Of a DNA stretch of 21,315 bases, positions 14,223-21,315 are shown piece by piece. The stretch is from JBAWAP01 sp049589355 (GTDB lineage: Bacteria > Chloroflexota > Anaerolineae > VGOG01), in assembly GCA_049589355.1 (NCBI GenBank), contig JBAWAP010000176.1, forward strand, positions 1 through 21,315, written 5' to 3'. The position numbers were made by a program, and so were the translations under genes. The notes beneath the pieces are model-generated. The model had not been told where the DNA came from. It searched no databases and saw only the letters and a list, made by a program, of their open reading frames with translations. Each line of letters opens with the position of its first letter. Position 1 is the first letter of the stretch.

Positions 14223-16740
14223 TGTTGCTCCTCTCCGCTACGTAGGGCTCGTCCAACGGGGCTACGGGCAGGGCAACGGTAAAGACCGCGCCGCCACCGG
14301 GAGCGTTGCCGGCGGTCATGGTGCCGCCGTACTGCTGGATAATGCTGTGGCTGGTGGCCAGACCCAGGCCGGTGCCATCCTCTTTCGTCGTGTGGAACGG
14401 CTCGAAAAGCCTGGCCATGGCGTCTGATGGGATGCCAGGGCCGCTGTCAGCGAAGGTCACTTCGACCTGGTCCCCGGCCAGCCGGACGACTATGCTCAAC
14501 TCTCCGCCGTCGGGCATGGCCTCAATGGCGTTGATCATCAGGTTGAGGAACACTTGCGAGAGGTGGCTGCTTAAGGTCAGCACGGGAGGGAGGACGTCGG
14601 GCAGGTCCAGGCTGACTCGGATGTCGCTGTTGTGGAGTTCTTTGCTGACCAGGGCCAGCGCGTGACGGACAACGTCGGCCACAGAAATCGCCTGCCGCTC
14701 GACCAGCGGAGGGCGAGCGAAGTTCAACACGCGGTCAGTGAGAATCATCAGCCGTTCGATCTCCCGTCGCGCGGCCTGCAAGTACTCCTGCCGCTCCTTC
14801 TCTTGCAGCGGAAAGTCCAGCGCCAATTCCAGGCTGTTGCCGATGGCCTGCAGAGGGTTGTTAATCTCGTGGGCCAGCGCTGCCGCCAGGCGACCCATAG
14901 CTGCCAGGCGCTCGGTACGCAGCAGGTACTGCTCCGACCGTTTGCGCTCGGTGATGTCCTCCAGGCTGCCCTCGTAGTAGAGCACCCGACCGTCGGCATC
15001 GCGGGTGGCTCGGGCCGTATCCCGCACCCAAATGGGTCTTCCGTCGCGGCGGCGAACTTGCATTTCGAAGTCACGCACAACCCCATTCTGCTTCAACAGT
15101 GACTGCTCCCGCCTGCGATCCTCGGGGTCCACGTACACGTCGGTTGCGCTGAGGGCCAGCAGAGACTCGCGATCCGGGTAGCCCAGCATCTGCACCAGGG
15201 CTGAGTTGGCGTCCAAGATTTGCCCCTCCCACGTGGTTCGGTACAGCCCCACGGGCACGCCCTCAAACAGGCTACGGTATCGCTCTTCACTTGCCTTGAG
15301 TGCTTCCTCCGCTCGTTTGCGCTCGGTGATCTCGGCCCGTAATGCTTGGTTGACTTTTGCCAGCTCTGCGGTCCTTTCCTGAACTCGTATCTCTAACTCG
15401 TCGTGGGCTTTCTGCAACGCCTCCTCCGCTCGCTTGCGCCGGGTGATGTCCTCCAGACTGCCCTCGTAGTATAGCACCCGGCCAGCGGCATCTCGGATGG
15501 CCCGGAAGTTACTCCGCCCCCAAATGACGCCGTCGTCGTGGCGGCGAAGTTGCACTTCGACGTCACGCATGGTTCCATAGCGCTCTAGCAGGGCCAGCCG
15601 CCGCTGACGATCTTCAGGAGTTACCCCCAGTTGCAGGTCAACTGTGGTGACTGCTAGCAGGGACTCTTTGTCCGGATAGCCCAGCATCTTCATCATGGTC
15701 TGGTTGACGTCGAGGAAGTGCCCGTCCGGCCCGATATGGTAGAGCCCCACGGGCACGCCTTCAAACAGGTTGCGGTACCGCTCCTCGCTCTGTCGCAGTA
15801 TCTCCTCCACCTGTTTGCGTTCGGTGATGTCTCGGACGATCACCAGGTCGGCGGGCTTTCCCTGATACGTAACTACACCTGCGTTTAGCTCAGCATATAC
15901 CTTGCTGCCGTCCTTACGCCTGAGTACTGTCTCGTATGTCAGTAGGACGTCCTCGCCTGCCATACGCCGCTGGTAGCGATCAAGGACCTTGGGAAGCTCG
16001 TCAGGATGGACATGATTGGCAAACGGAGTGTCAATAATCTCCTCAACGGTGCCACCCCACATTTCTGCCAAACGTGGGTTGGCATATTTGACTATTGTGT
16101 CCTGAATGACGGTAATACCGTCATTCGCTCGCTCAACGAGGTTGCGATATTTCTCCTCGCTCTCCCGCAGCGCCTCCTCCGCCCGCTTGCGCTCGGTGAT
16201 TTCGCGTCGTAGTGATTCATTGGTTGCACGCAGCTCGGCGGTGCGTTCCCGTACCTGCTGTTCCACTTCATCGTACGCCTCCCGCAATGCCTCCTCCGCC
16301 CGTCGGAGCTCGCTGGTGAGCGCATTGCGAATCCGTTCTTGCTCGGCAAGGGTTGTTTCACGAGCCTGTTTGCAGAAACCAACCGCCAACCCACCGAGCA
16401 ATGCAGCCAGACGGGGCTGCAGCGCAGCAACCTGGTCGGCAGGCAGGTCTTCGGCAAGCTGCTGTGCCAGTATTTCTTGCGTGCGTCCCAAAGCCTCGGG
16501 TTCGACGAAATGGAGACACTCCAGCGACGCGCCGATGGCCTGAGCCCCGCCGTGCTCGAACGGCTCCGTGAGCAGAAGTCTAATGGCCTGTTCGGTCAAC
16601 TCGACGAGATGCTCACGCACCTCCGCCGCGCTGTGCGGTACGTGACTGGTTCGCGCGATGGCTTTGTACCAACTGTCGGCGATGGCCTCGCGACGGCCGT
16701 GCAAGACCTGCAGGAGTTGCGACCGTTCTACTGAGTTCAT
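14209..16740 (-). CDS. Soluble sensor histidine kinase with three PAS domains
   Basis: Kinase of 843 aa without membrane segments, so it senses a cytoplasmic signal. Residues 1-130 are an all-helical N-terminal domain resembling the RsbRD-type sensory region. Residues 145-195 are a coiled coil (VRERTAEL ... ITERKRAEEAL). PAS domains lie at about 194-305, 320-432 and 484-596, each ending in a DIT.RK motif; the second and third are close duplicates (LFEGVPVGLY, MLGYPD.ESLLA, LYYEGSLEDIT), separated by another coiled coil. The HisKA domain has H624 in LAHEINNPLQAIGN, and the ATPase domain has the N box NLMINAIEAM, DSGPGIP (765-771) and GTGLGLA (789-795). All catalytic motifs are intact. ATG 16740 is preceded by GGGGAG at 6 bases. 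It lies 53 bases after the DUF574 gene and overlaps the response regulator. Confidence 0.93.
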   Translation of the reverse strand: MNSVERSQLLQVLHGRREAIADSWYKAIARTSHVPHSAAEVREHLVELTEQAIRLLLTEPFEHGGAQAIGASLECLHFVEPEALGRTQEILAQQLAEDLPADQVAALQPRLAALLGGLAVGFCKQARETTLAEQERIRNALTSELRRAEEALREAYDEVEQQVRERTAELRATNESLRREITERKRAEEALRESEEKYRNLVERANDGITVIQDTIVKYANPRLAEMWGGTVEEIIDTPFANHVHPDELPKVLDRYQRRMAGEDVLLTYETVLRRKDGSKVYAELNAGVVTYQGKPADLVIVRDITERKQVEEILRQSEERYRNLFEGVPVGLYHIGPDGHFLDVNQTMMKMLGYPDKESLLAVTTVDLQLGVTPEDRQRRLALLERYGTMRDVEVQLRRHDDGVIWGRSNFRAIRDAAGRVLYYEGSLEDITRRKRAEEALQKAHDELEIRVQERTAELAKVNQALRAEITERKRAEEALKASEERYRSLFEGVPVGLYRTTWEGQILDANSALVQMLGYPDRESLLALSATDVYVDPEDRRREQSLLKQNGVVRDFEMQVRRRDGRPIWVRDTARATRDADGRVLYYEGSLEDITERKRSEQYLLRTERLAAMGRLAAALAHEINNPLQAIGNSLELALDFPLQEKERQEYLQAARREIERLMILTDRVLNFARPPLVERQAISVADVVRHALALVSKELHNSDIRVSLDLPDVLPPVLTLSSHLSQVFLNLMINAIEAMPDGGELSIVVRLAGDQVEVTFADSGPGIPSDAMARLFEPFHTTKEDGTGLGLATSHSIIQQYGGTMTAGNAPGGGAVFTVALPVAPLDEPYVAERSNNGPV

Positions 16741-16793
16741 CTGCTTCTCCCCTAAACCTTCCCTTCACGCATCACGCTTCACGTATTACTTTA

Positions 16794-17606
16794 TCACGGC
16801 TTGCGCCCGACCCCACCGAAGACTAACACTCGCTCCGGCTCGTCCAAGAAAACGTCGTCGGGCCCTTCTGGCCGCCAGAGCGGGACGTACACCAGCCCCG
16901 GTTCGACCACCTTAAGCCCCTCGAAGAACTCTCGGATCTCAGCCCGTGAGCGGTATCTGCTGGGAGTAGGTGTGCCAGCGCTCAGCTTTTCCATTCGCTC
17001 TGCGGCTCCAGGTGGAGCGTTGTCGTACGTACCGTGTGAGATGGCGATGTAACTGCCCGGCACCAGGGCATCGCGCATGGTGCTCACCGTGTTGTGTGCC
17101 TGGTCGTCGTCTCCAATGTAATGGAGGAATGTGAGGAACAGCACCGCCGCCGGCTGGCTGAAGTCCAGCAAGCCCTTCACCTCCGCATGGTTGAGAATCT
17201 CGTCGGGCCCGCGGGCATCCACCCGGATGGCAGTGGCGTTAGGATTGTCTTTCAGCATGACCCTGGCGTGCGCCACGGCGACGGGGTCTATGTCCACGTA
17301 GACGACGCGGGCAGCAGGATTGGCTTTCTGGGCCACTTCGTGGACGTTGCCGAGGGTAGGTAGACCAGAGCCGATGTCCAGAAATTGGTCAATGCCCTGC
17401 TCGACGAGGAAATTGACGACCCGGCGCAAGAACGCCCGGCAGGCCTGCGCAGCCAGCCGTCCGTCGGGATAGATCTCAAGCGCTTTCTCGCCCACCAAAC
17501 GGTCAATCTCAAAGTTGTGGTAGCCTCCCAGGAAGTAATCGTAAATCCGGGCCGAGTTTGGCCTTTCCAGATCCAGGCCCTCAGGTATCCATGTGTCCGT
17601 GGTCAT
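16794..17606 (-). CDS. SAM-dependent methyltransferase of the DUF574 (PF04672) family
   Basis: Cytoplasmic protein of 270 aa, the usual length of the family. The N-terminus has the family signature LDLERPNSARIYDYFLGGYH followed by NFEIDR. SAM-binding motifs are FLDIGSGLPT (75-84) and VVYVDIDPVAVAHARVM (101-117), with VDARGPDEIL and AAVLFLTFLHYIGDDD following. The substrate is not known for most members; the family is expanded in actinobacteria and occurs in Chloroflexota. Start ATG 17606 has AGGAGG upstream. A 16-codon relic of a second member lies just upstream (17673-17723), so this gene was once duplicated here. Its position directly before the kinase gene (53 bases) suggests cotranscription, but a functional link to signalling is only inference. 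Confidence 0.9.
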   Translation of the reverse strand: MTTDTWIPEGLDLERPNSARIYDYFLGGYHNFEIDRLVGEKALEIYPDGRLAAQACRAFLRRVVNFLVEQGIDQFLDIGSGLPTLGNVHEVAQKANPAARVVYVDIDPVAVAHARVMLKDNPNATAIRVDARGPDEILNHAEVKGLLDFSQPAAVLFLTFLHYIGDDDQAHNTVSTMRDALVPGSYIAISHGTYDNAPPGAAERMEKLSAGTPTPSRYRSRAEIREFFEGLKVVEPGLVYVPLWRPEGPDDVFLDEPERVLVFGGVGRKP

Positions 17607-17672
17607 TCTTGTCCCCTCCTGTATTCTGTTTCGGATGTCTGATCGTAAGCCAGCACCCGATACATGCTATAG

Positions 17673-17723
17673 TTAAATCATGTGCCCTTCGTTGGGCCGG
17701 GCAAGATCTATTTCAGCTTCCAT
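17673..17723 (-). pseudogene. 16-codon N-terminal relic of a DUF574 methyltransferase
   Basis: ATG 17723 sits 4 bases after the scpB stop, with GGAGG in the last scpB codons. It reads MEAEIDLARPNEGHMI and then a TAA at 17675-17673. EIDLARPNEG..I matches the start of DUF574 proteins and aligns with LDLERPNSARIYDY of the intact neighbour. Everything after the first 16 codons is gone. It may still be translated as a short peptide because of the good ribosome site. Confidence 0.65.
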
Positions 17724-17727
17724 GTTT

Positions 17728-18228
17728 TCACTCCTCCTTTTCCAGCGGCGGCAGCTCGGCCAGATCCTGCAAGCCGAAATGCTGCAAGAACTCAAAGGTA
17801 GTGCCGTAGAGGATGGGGCGCCCGGCCTGGGACAAGCGCCCCACCTCCTCGATCAAGCCCTTGCTGACCAGGGTGCGCAACACGCTGTCGCAATTGACGC
17901 CCCGCACAGCCTCCATCTCGGCCCGGGTGATGGGCTGCTGGTAGGCAACGATGGCCAGGGTCTCCAGTGCTGGGGCGGAGAGCTTGCTACTCAGCTCCAA
18001 ATCAAGGAAGCGCTCAATGTGAGGAGCCGCCTCGGGAGCGGTAACCATCTGCACCCGCTCTCCTTTGCGCTGGAGACGCAGCCCCCGCTGCTCGTACTCC
18101 TCACCCAATTCTCGTAACGCCTCCTCAACCGCCTCCCGCCCGACACCAATGGCTGCCGCGAGACGTCCAATGGCTACCGGCTCATCAGCGACGAAGAGCA
18201 AGCTTTCGATCAGGGGCTTGATTTCCAA
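17728..18228 (-). CDS. scpB: Segregation and condensation protein B
   Basis: ScpB is the winged-helix partner of ScpA and Smc in the bacterial condensin that compacts and separates chromosomes. This 166-aa protein shows the typical start (IESLLFVADEPVAIGRLAAA), the central LSAPALETLAIVAYQQPITR and GVNCDSVLRTLVSKGLIEEV, and the late RPILYGTTFEFLQHFGL. Two winged-helix domains occupy about 1-80 and 85-160. Length is slightly short but normal. The start is TTG 18228, immediately after the stop of the AmaP-like gene, with AGAGGA about 8 bases upstream; coupling is therefore expected. scpA, often the upstream neighbour, is not in this window. Confidence 0.95.
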   Translation of the reverse strand: MEIKPLIESLLFVADEPVAIGRLAAAIGVGREAVEEALRELGEEYEQRGLRLQRKGERVQMVTAPEAAPHIERFLDLELSSKLSAPALETLAIVAYQQPITRAEMEAVRGVNCDSVLRTLVSKGLIEEVGRLSQAGRPILYGTTFEFLQHFGLQDLAELPPLEKEE

Positions 18229-18837
18229 CTAGGCGTCCTCTGAGGTCATCTGCTGCTCTGTGGGATAGGGGACGTGTTTTGCGGCCACCTGCAGCCCTGC
18301 AGGATAGGGAGTGTGCTTGATGTTGACCTTGACCTTGCGCAGCGTCAGCCCCATCTTGTCCTCGACAGCCCCCTTGACCACCTGGCAGACCTCCTCAGTC
18401 TTGGTCGGGACGTCAACCTCTGGGCTGGTCTCCAAGTCGAGCTCCACCTCGACGCCGCCCCTCCTGCCCAAGATGTTCGGCTTGATAGAGATAACACCAT
18501 CAAGCTGACCAACGTCGTACTCCAACCGGCGAGCGATGGAATCCACCGTCAATCTCGCCTCGCCGCCACTGACCCTCTGGACCCTGATCGCACTGGGACG
18601 CCGCCGCCTGATCTCAAGCCAGAGCAGCACGGCGCAAATAACATCCACTAGTAAAGCCAGGATGACACCCACTACAAGCAGGAGAGGCTGAGTGACCAGC
18701 TCAAGGTTCGAGTCCAGGCTCTGCAGCCACCGCTGCAAGGCCTCAATCACCGACCGAGGCACGACCAGTACCACGGTCATAACAATGATGGTTGCCAAGA
18801 GGAACAGGATCACCACCACGCGATTAAATGTGTTCAT
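18229..18837 (-). CDS. AmaP/Asp23-like membrane protein
   Basis: Protein of 202 aa with two transmembrane helices, residues 5-27 (VVVILFLLATIIVMTVVLVV) and 51-73 (LLLVVGVILALLVDVICAVL), separated by an amphipathic stretch, and then a cytoplasmic alpha/beta domain at about 85-175 (LTVDSIARRLEYDVGQLDGV ... VEVELDLETSPEVDVPTK). The layout fits the alkaline-shock membrane anchor AmaP, which carries an Asp23-like domain. The last 30 residues hold a repeated KHTPYP / KHVPYP motif. ATG 18837 is chosen because AAAGGAGG lies 7 bases upstream; the open frame extends 16 codons further without a better start. A TATAAT promoter lies about 54 bases upstream. It abuts scpB with no gap. Role in envelope stress is inferred from the family. 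Confidence 0.75.
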   Translation of the reverse strand: MNTFNRVVVILFLLATIIVMTVVLVVPRSVIEALQRWLQSLDSNLELVTQPLLLVVGVILALLVDVICAVLLWLEIRRRRPSAIRVQRVSGGEARLTVDSIARRLEYDVGQLDGVISIKPNILGRRGGVEVELDLETSPEVDVPTKTEEVCQVVKGAVEDKMGLTLRKVKVNIKHTPYPAGLQVAAKHVPYPTEQQMTSEDA

Positions 18838-18890
18838 CACGAGACCTCCTTTTTCAATGTAGTTATGCATGAACCCGCACACCATTCACA

Positions 18891-18919
18891 ATTATACACC
18901 ATATCTTCTCATTCGTCCA
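18891..18919 (-). promoter_or_regulatory. Sigma70-like promoter of the AmaP-scpB unit
   Basis: On the minus strand TGGACG (18919-18914, four of six to TTGACA), a 17-base spacer and a perfect TATAAT (18896-18891). Transcription would start near 18884, about 47 bases before ATG 18837. Confidence 0.6.
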
Positions 18920-18942
18920 GCGAATCTATGGCCTAACTACGC

Positions 18943-19046
18943 TGTCATTGCGAGCGAAGCGAAGCAATCTCCTCCGTAACGCGGAGATTGCTTCGGCGTA
19001 AACCATGCCCTGAGCGTAGCGAACGGGAGCGCGCCTCGCAATGACA
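18943..19046. repeat. Palindromic dispersed repeat, composite
   Basis: The terminal arms TGTCATTGCGAG (18943-18954) and CTCGCAATGACA (19035-19046) are perfect 12-bp inverted repeats. Inside are GCAATCTCCTCCG and CGGAGATTGC, another inverted pair, and then CCCTGAGCGTAGCGAACGGG, which looks like a different repeat type nested in it. It is related to the element at 6389-6477 and fills the spacer after the YfhO-like gene. Confidence 0.85.
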
Positions 19047-19065
19047 GAAGGGGCTGAGTAGTTGC

Positions 19066-21315
19066 CTATGGCCACCGCCTTCTGGACCACCAGGCGATGC
19101 CAGCCACCAGGCCCAACAGCACCGTCAAACTGATTGCTGCTCCAAGCTTGAAGGAGAGGGGATCATAAATGAACTCTACTCTATGCTGGCCTGCAGGCAG
19201 GTACACTGCCCGGAAGAGGAGGTCCGCCCGGTAGATGGGCGTCTCCAGGCCATCAATCAGCGCCCGCCAGCCAGGATAATACGCATCGGTCAGCACCAAA
19301 TAGCCTTCCTCGGCCAGATTTGCGGAAATCACGATGCGCTCTGGTTCGTAAGACAAGAGCTCCACCATGTCTTCACCGTTAGCATGTAGCGGCGAGACTT
19401 CTTGCCCGCCCGGAGCCAGAATCGCTTCCTTCTCAGGTCGGAAGGAAGGATCTTTCATCGCCATAATCGCCGCCTCATCGTCCAGAACTCGCGCCCGATG
19501 AACGACGAAGGCTCGCGGCAAGTTATCCAGGTTCTCGTAGATCTTCACATCGCCGCTGTGCACCAACCGGAAGCGCCCCTCGGTGGAAACAACCACAGGC
19601 CAAAAGGTGGCCGTCCTATCGTCAACCAGGCTGAGGCCCTGCAGATGCAGCCAGCCAGCCGGGGCTAAATACTCAATGGAGATCTGTCGAGGGACCAGGG
19701 CCTCACCAAACTCGAAGCGAGCGATGTAGTCACTCCCTTTGGGGTTGTCGGGCCAATGACGGCACACCCTGGCCTGTTCATGCCTAACGCCACCCACAGC
19801 ATATTCGCCCTCCGCCGTCTCGATCCCAGCCCGCAAGAGATGGGTTTGGACCGCTCCCGACCTGTCCGTAACCACTACCTGAGCAACGGCCACCCCGTTG
19901 ACCAGGTCCTGCGCCTCCTCCAGGTGGGAGACCAGGCCCAGGGAGGTAGCGCCGAAGTCGGGCAGTTCCGTCACTTCCACCTGCGAGGCCATCCCAGGGC
20001 CTAAAACGGCTTCGTGACTCAAGTCGTAGTAGACACCGTCCACCCAGACATCGTGAACCTTGTCCGTGATGACGTATTTGACGTTGAGCAGGCTCAGAAT
20101 TCGCGATGATGGTATCTCCTTCAGCCGCTCCCGCAAGCGGCCATCGGGTGAAGGCTCAGGCAGGAACAGGCGCTGAAGTTCGACGTAGCGCTTGAGGGGG
20201 AGCACCCCGCCGTCATAGCCATCCACGCTGGGGATTTTGTAAGCGAGCGGCAGGTTGGGAGCCAGGATCTCCTTCAGCTTGGTGACCACCACATAGTCAT
20301 AGATAGCCTGAGGAGACAGTTGGTCCTCGAAAATCTGCTGTATCTCCCCTAGATCGCCGGGGTCAAAAGTCAGGCCTGAGATGCTGAGGAAGCGATCCGT
20401 TGGCTGCCCATCGGCCAAGAGGTGAGCCGGAGCGGTGCGCAGGGAGGAGTAGGCTTCCGGGGCAGTGGGATGGTTGTAGGCCAGGCCACGGCTGGCCGCG
20501 AAGAGTTCCCCGACGACGATCAGTGCGACCACCAGGCGGAAAGCAGGTTGTGCTGCATGAGCAGATAGCCCCAGCCAGAGCAAGGCCACAGCCAACAGAA
20601 CCAAAGGCAGCCAGGCTAAGAGGGTAGATCGGGTGGGGAAGTCGAGGAAAGGGGAGATGAGAACCAGGGGAGCGGCCAATACACCGCTGGCTATCAGCAG
20701 GCGACGACGGATAAAGTGCGACAGCTTCCCCCCTTCCTCCCCCCCAAATTGGGGGGGAAAGAGGGGGGGCGAGCCGACCACCTCGGTCTTTGTCAGGAGG
20801 GGATAACTTAGAAAGTCCGCCCCCAGCCCCGCTAGCATGGCCCCACCGAAGGTGTAAAGGTATAGCCAGCGAGCTGGCGCTCGGAAGAGGTCAAAGCCTG
20901 GCACCAGCTTGTACAAGACGAAGTAAAAGGGATTATAGGCCCCCAGGCCCAAGAACAGGCCAAGGGCCGTCAGGAAGATGAGGAAAGACCGGGCCGGATT
21001 GCGCCGCTGGAACAGGGCACCTAAGAGCGCCAGGGCCAAAGCGACGATGCCCAGATAGGCGATGTACTCACTAAAGACCTCCTCGCCGCCAAAGGTTGGC
21101 AGCAAGGAAAGGAGTAACAAGCGCGGCTTGAGGGAGAAAGAGGCAGCCTCGCGATAGGATAGCCCACCGCCCCGCACGGAGAGTCGTGAAAGCTCCAGGG
21201 TTGGCAACAACTGAACCGCCGCCAAAGCCAGGCCAATGAACACCACCAAGAGGTAAACCAACAAGCTGCGCCCAACCTCTGCCCATAACCCCTTTTTCCC
21301 CCGCCTGTTCCATAG
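19066..21315 (-). CDS. YfhO-family multispanning membrane protein (5' end outside the window)
   Basis: 749 residues are visible and the frame remains open at the right edge, so the N-terminus is missing. The first part holds several transmembrane helices (LLVYLLVVFIGLALAAVQLL, IAYLGIVALALALLGALF, SFLIFLTALGLFLGLGAY) and the YfhO-type motifs PTFGGEE, GAYNPFYFVLYK and LFRAPARWLYLYTF. A long extracytoplasmic domain follows (RILSLLNVKYVITD, KIYENLDNLPRAFVVHRA, EGYLVLTDAYYPGWRALIDG, VYLPAGQHRVEFIYDP), and the protein ends in one more helix and RRRWP. In Gram-positive bacteria YfhO modifies lipoteichoic acid with sugars; here a glycosyl-transfer role at the membrane is inference. A G-run palindrome lies in frame within a cytoplasmic or loop segment. 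The stop is separated from the next gene by a palindromic repeat. Confidence 0.85.
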   Translation of the reverse strand, partial: LWNRRGKKGLWAEVGRSLLVYLLVVFIGLALAAVQLLPTLELSRLSVRGGGLSYREAASFSLKPRLLLLSLLPTFGGEEVFSEYIAYLGIVALALALLGALFQRRNPARSFLIFLTALGLFLGLGAYNPFYFVLYKLVPGFDLFRAPARWLYLYTFGGAMLAGLGADFLSYPLLTKTEVVGSPPLFPPQFGGEEGGKLSHFIRRRLLIASGVLAAPLVLISPFLDFPTRSTLLAWLPLVLLAVALLWLGLSAHAAQPAFRLVVALIVVGELFAASRGLAYNHPTAPEAYSSLRTAPAHLLADGQPTDRFLSISGLTFDPGDLGEIQQIFEDQLSPQAIYDYVVVTKLKEILAPNLPLAYKIPSVDGYDGGVLPLKRYVELQRLFLPEPSPDGRLRERLKEIPSSRILSLLNVKYVITDKVHDVWVDGVYYDLSHEAVLGPGMASQVEVTELPDFGATSLGLVSHLEEAQDLVNGVAVAQVVVTDRSGAVQTHLLRAGIETAEGEYAVGGVRHEQARVCRHWPDNPKGSDYIARFEFGEALVPRQISIEYLAPAGWLHLQGLSLVDDRTATFWPVVVSTEGRFRLVHSGDVKIYENLDNLPRAFVVHRARVLDDEAAIMAMKDPSFRPEKEAILAPGGQEVSPLHANGEDMVELLSYEPERIVISANLAEEGYLVLTDAYYPGWRALIDGLETPIYRADLLFRAVYLPAGQHRVEFIYDPLSFKLGAAISLTVLLGLVAGIAWWSRRRWP
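20728..20769. repeat. In-frame G-run palindrome inside the YfhO-like gene
   Basis: CCCCCCTTCCTCCCCCCC and GGGGGGGAAAGAGGGGGG flank AAATT, an imperfect palindrome of 42 bases. Being a multiple of three, it keeps the frame and encodes SPPLFPPQFGGEEGGK, a low-complexity stretch between TKTEVVG and LSHFIRRR. Confidence 0.75.

Overview
The window reads as Chloroflexota (Anaerolineae-like) chromosome. The signs are secreted proteins with long Thr-Pro (TPT) linkers, a PD40-type propeller fragment, tails ending in motifs such as LYLPLVLKG, DUF11/GEVED and dockerin modules, a DUF574 methyltransferase, and several dispersed palindromic repeats. This is inferred from protein style; there is no rRNA or marker gene to prove it. 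Every protein gene called lies on the minus strand, so the window is read from right to left.

Right part (21315 to about 13300): a YfhO-like membrane protein cut by the window edge, then a leftward set of an AmaP/Asp23-like membrane protein, scpB, a 16-codon relic of a DUF574 gene, an intact DUF574 methyltransferase, a soluble three-PAS histidine kinase and an overlapping response regulator. A consensus-like promoter precedes the AmaP-like gene and a strong hairpin follows the response regulator. These genes could form one transcript, although scpB and the methyltransferase are 121 bases apart.

Middle (about 13300 to 12100): a small cysteine-rich protein and a region without protein genes. 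That region carries the only rightward unit seen: a sigma70-like promoter directly followed by a compact three-way-junction RNA candidate of about 115 nt ending in a GC-rich stem and a T-tract. No known RNA family was recognised.

Left part (12100 to 1): a large secreted beta-helix protein with an unusual three-start leader, followed by a tandem array of exported proteins. Six genes carry versions of one N-terminal cassette (signal peptide plus a domain of about 100 residues containing FYG...FYVNG/FYVDG...YPF.SG). Three copies are almost identical and the cassettes are mosaics of one another. Each is joined to a different C-terminal part: a PD40 propeller fragment, a short tail, a TPT linker with a membrane anchor, Ig-like domains, a dockerin, or DUF11-GEVED-DUF11-FG-GAP. 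A cohesin-domain protein sits inside the array, so a cohesin and a dockerin are encoded about 4 kb apart. Around these genes are fragments and duplicated ends: a DegT-type aminotransferase fragment joined to a copy of the cohesin gene end, an orphan TPT/LYLPLVLKG tail, and palindromic repeats that supply a stop codon or lie inside a reading frame. The locus looks like an actively duplicating and module-shuffling cell-surface region.
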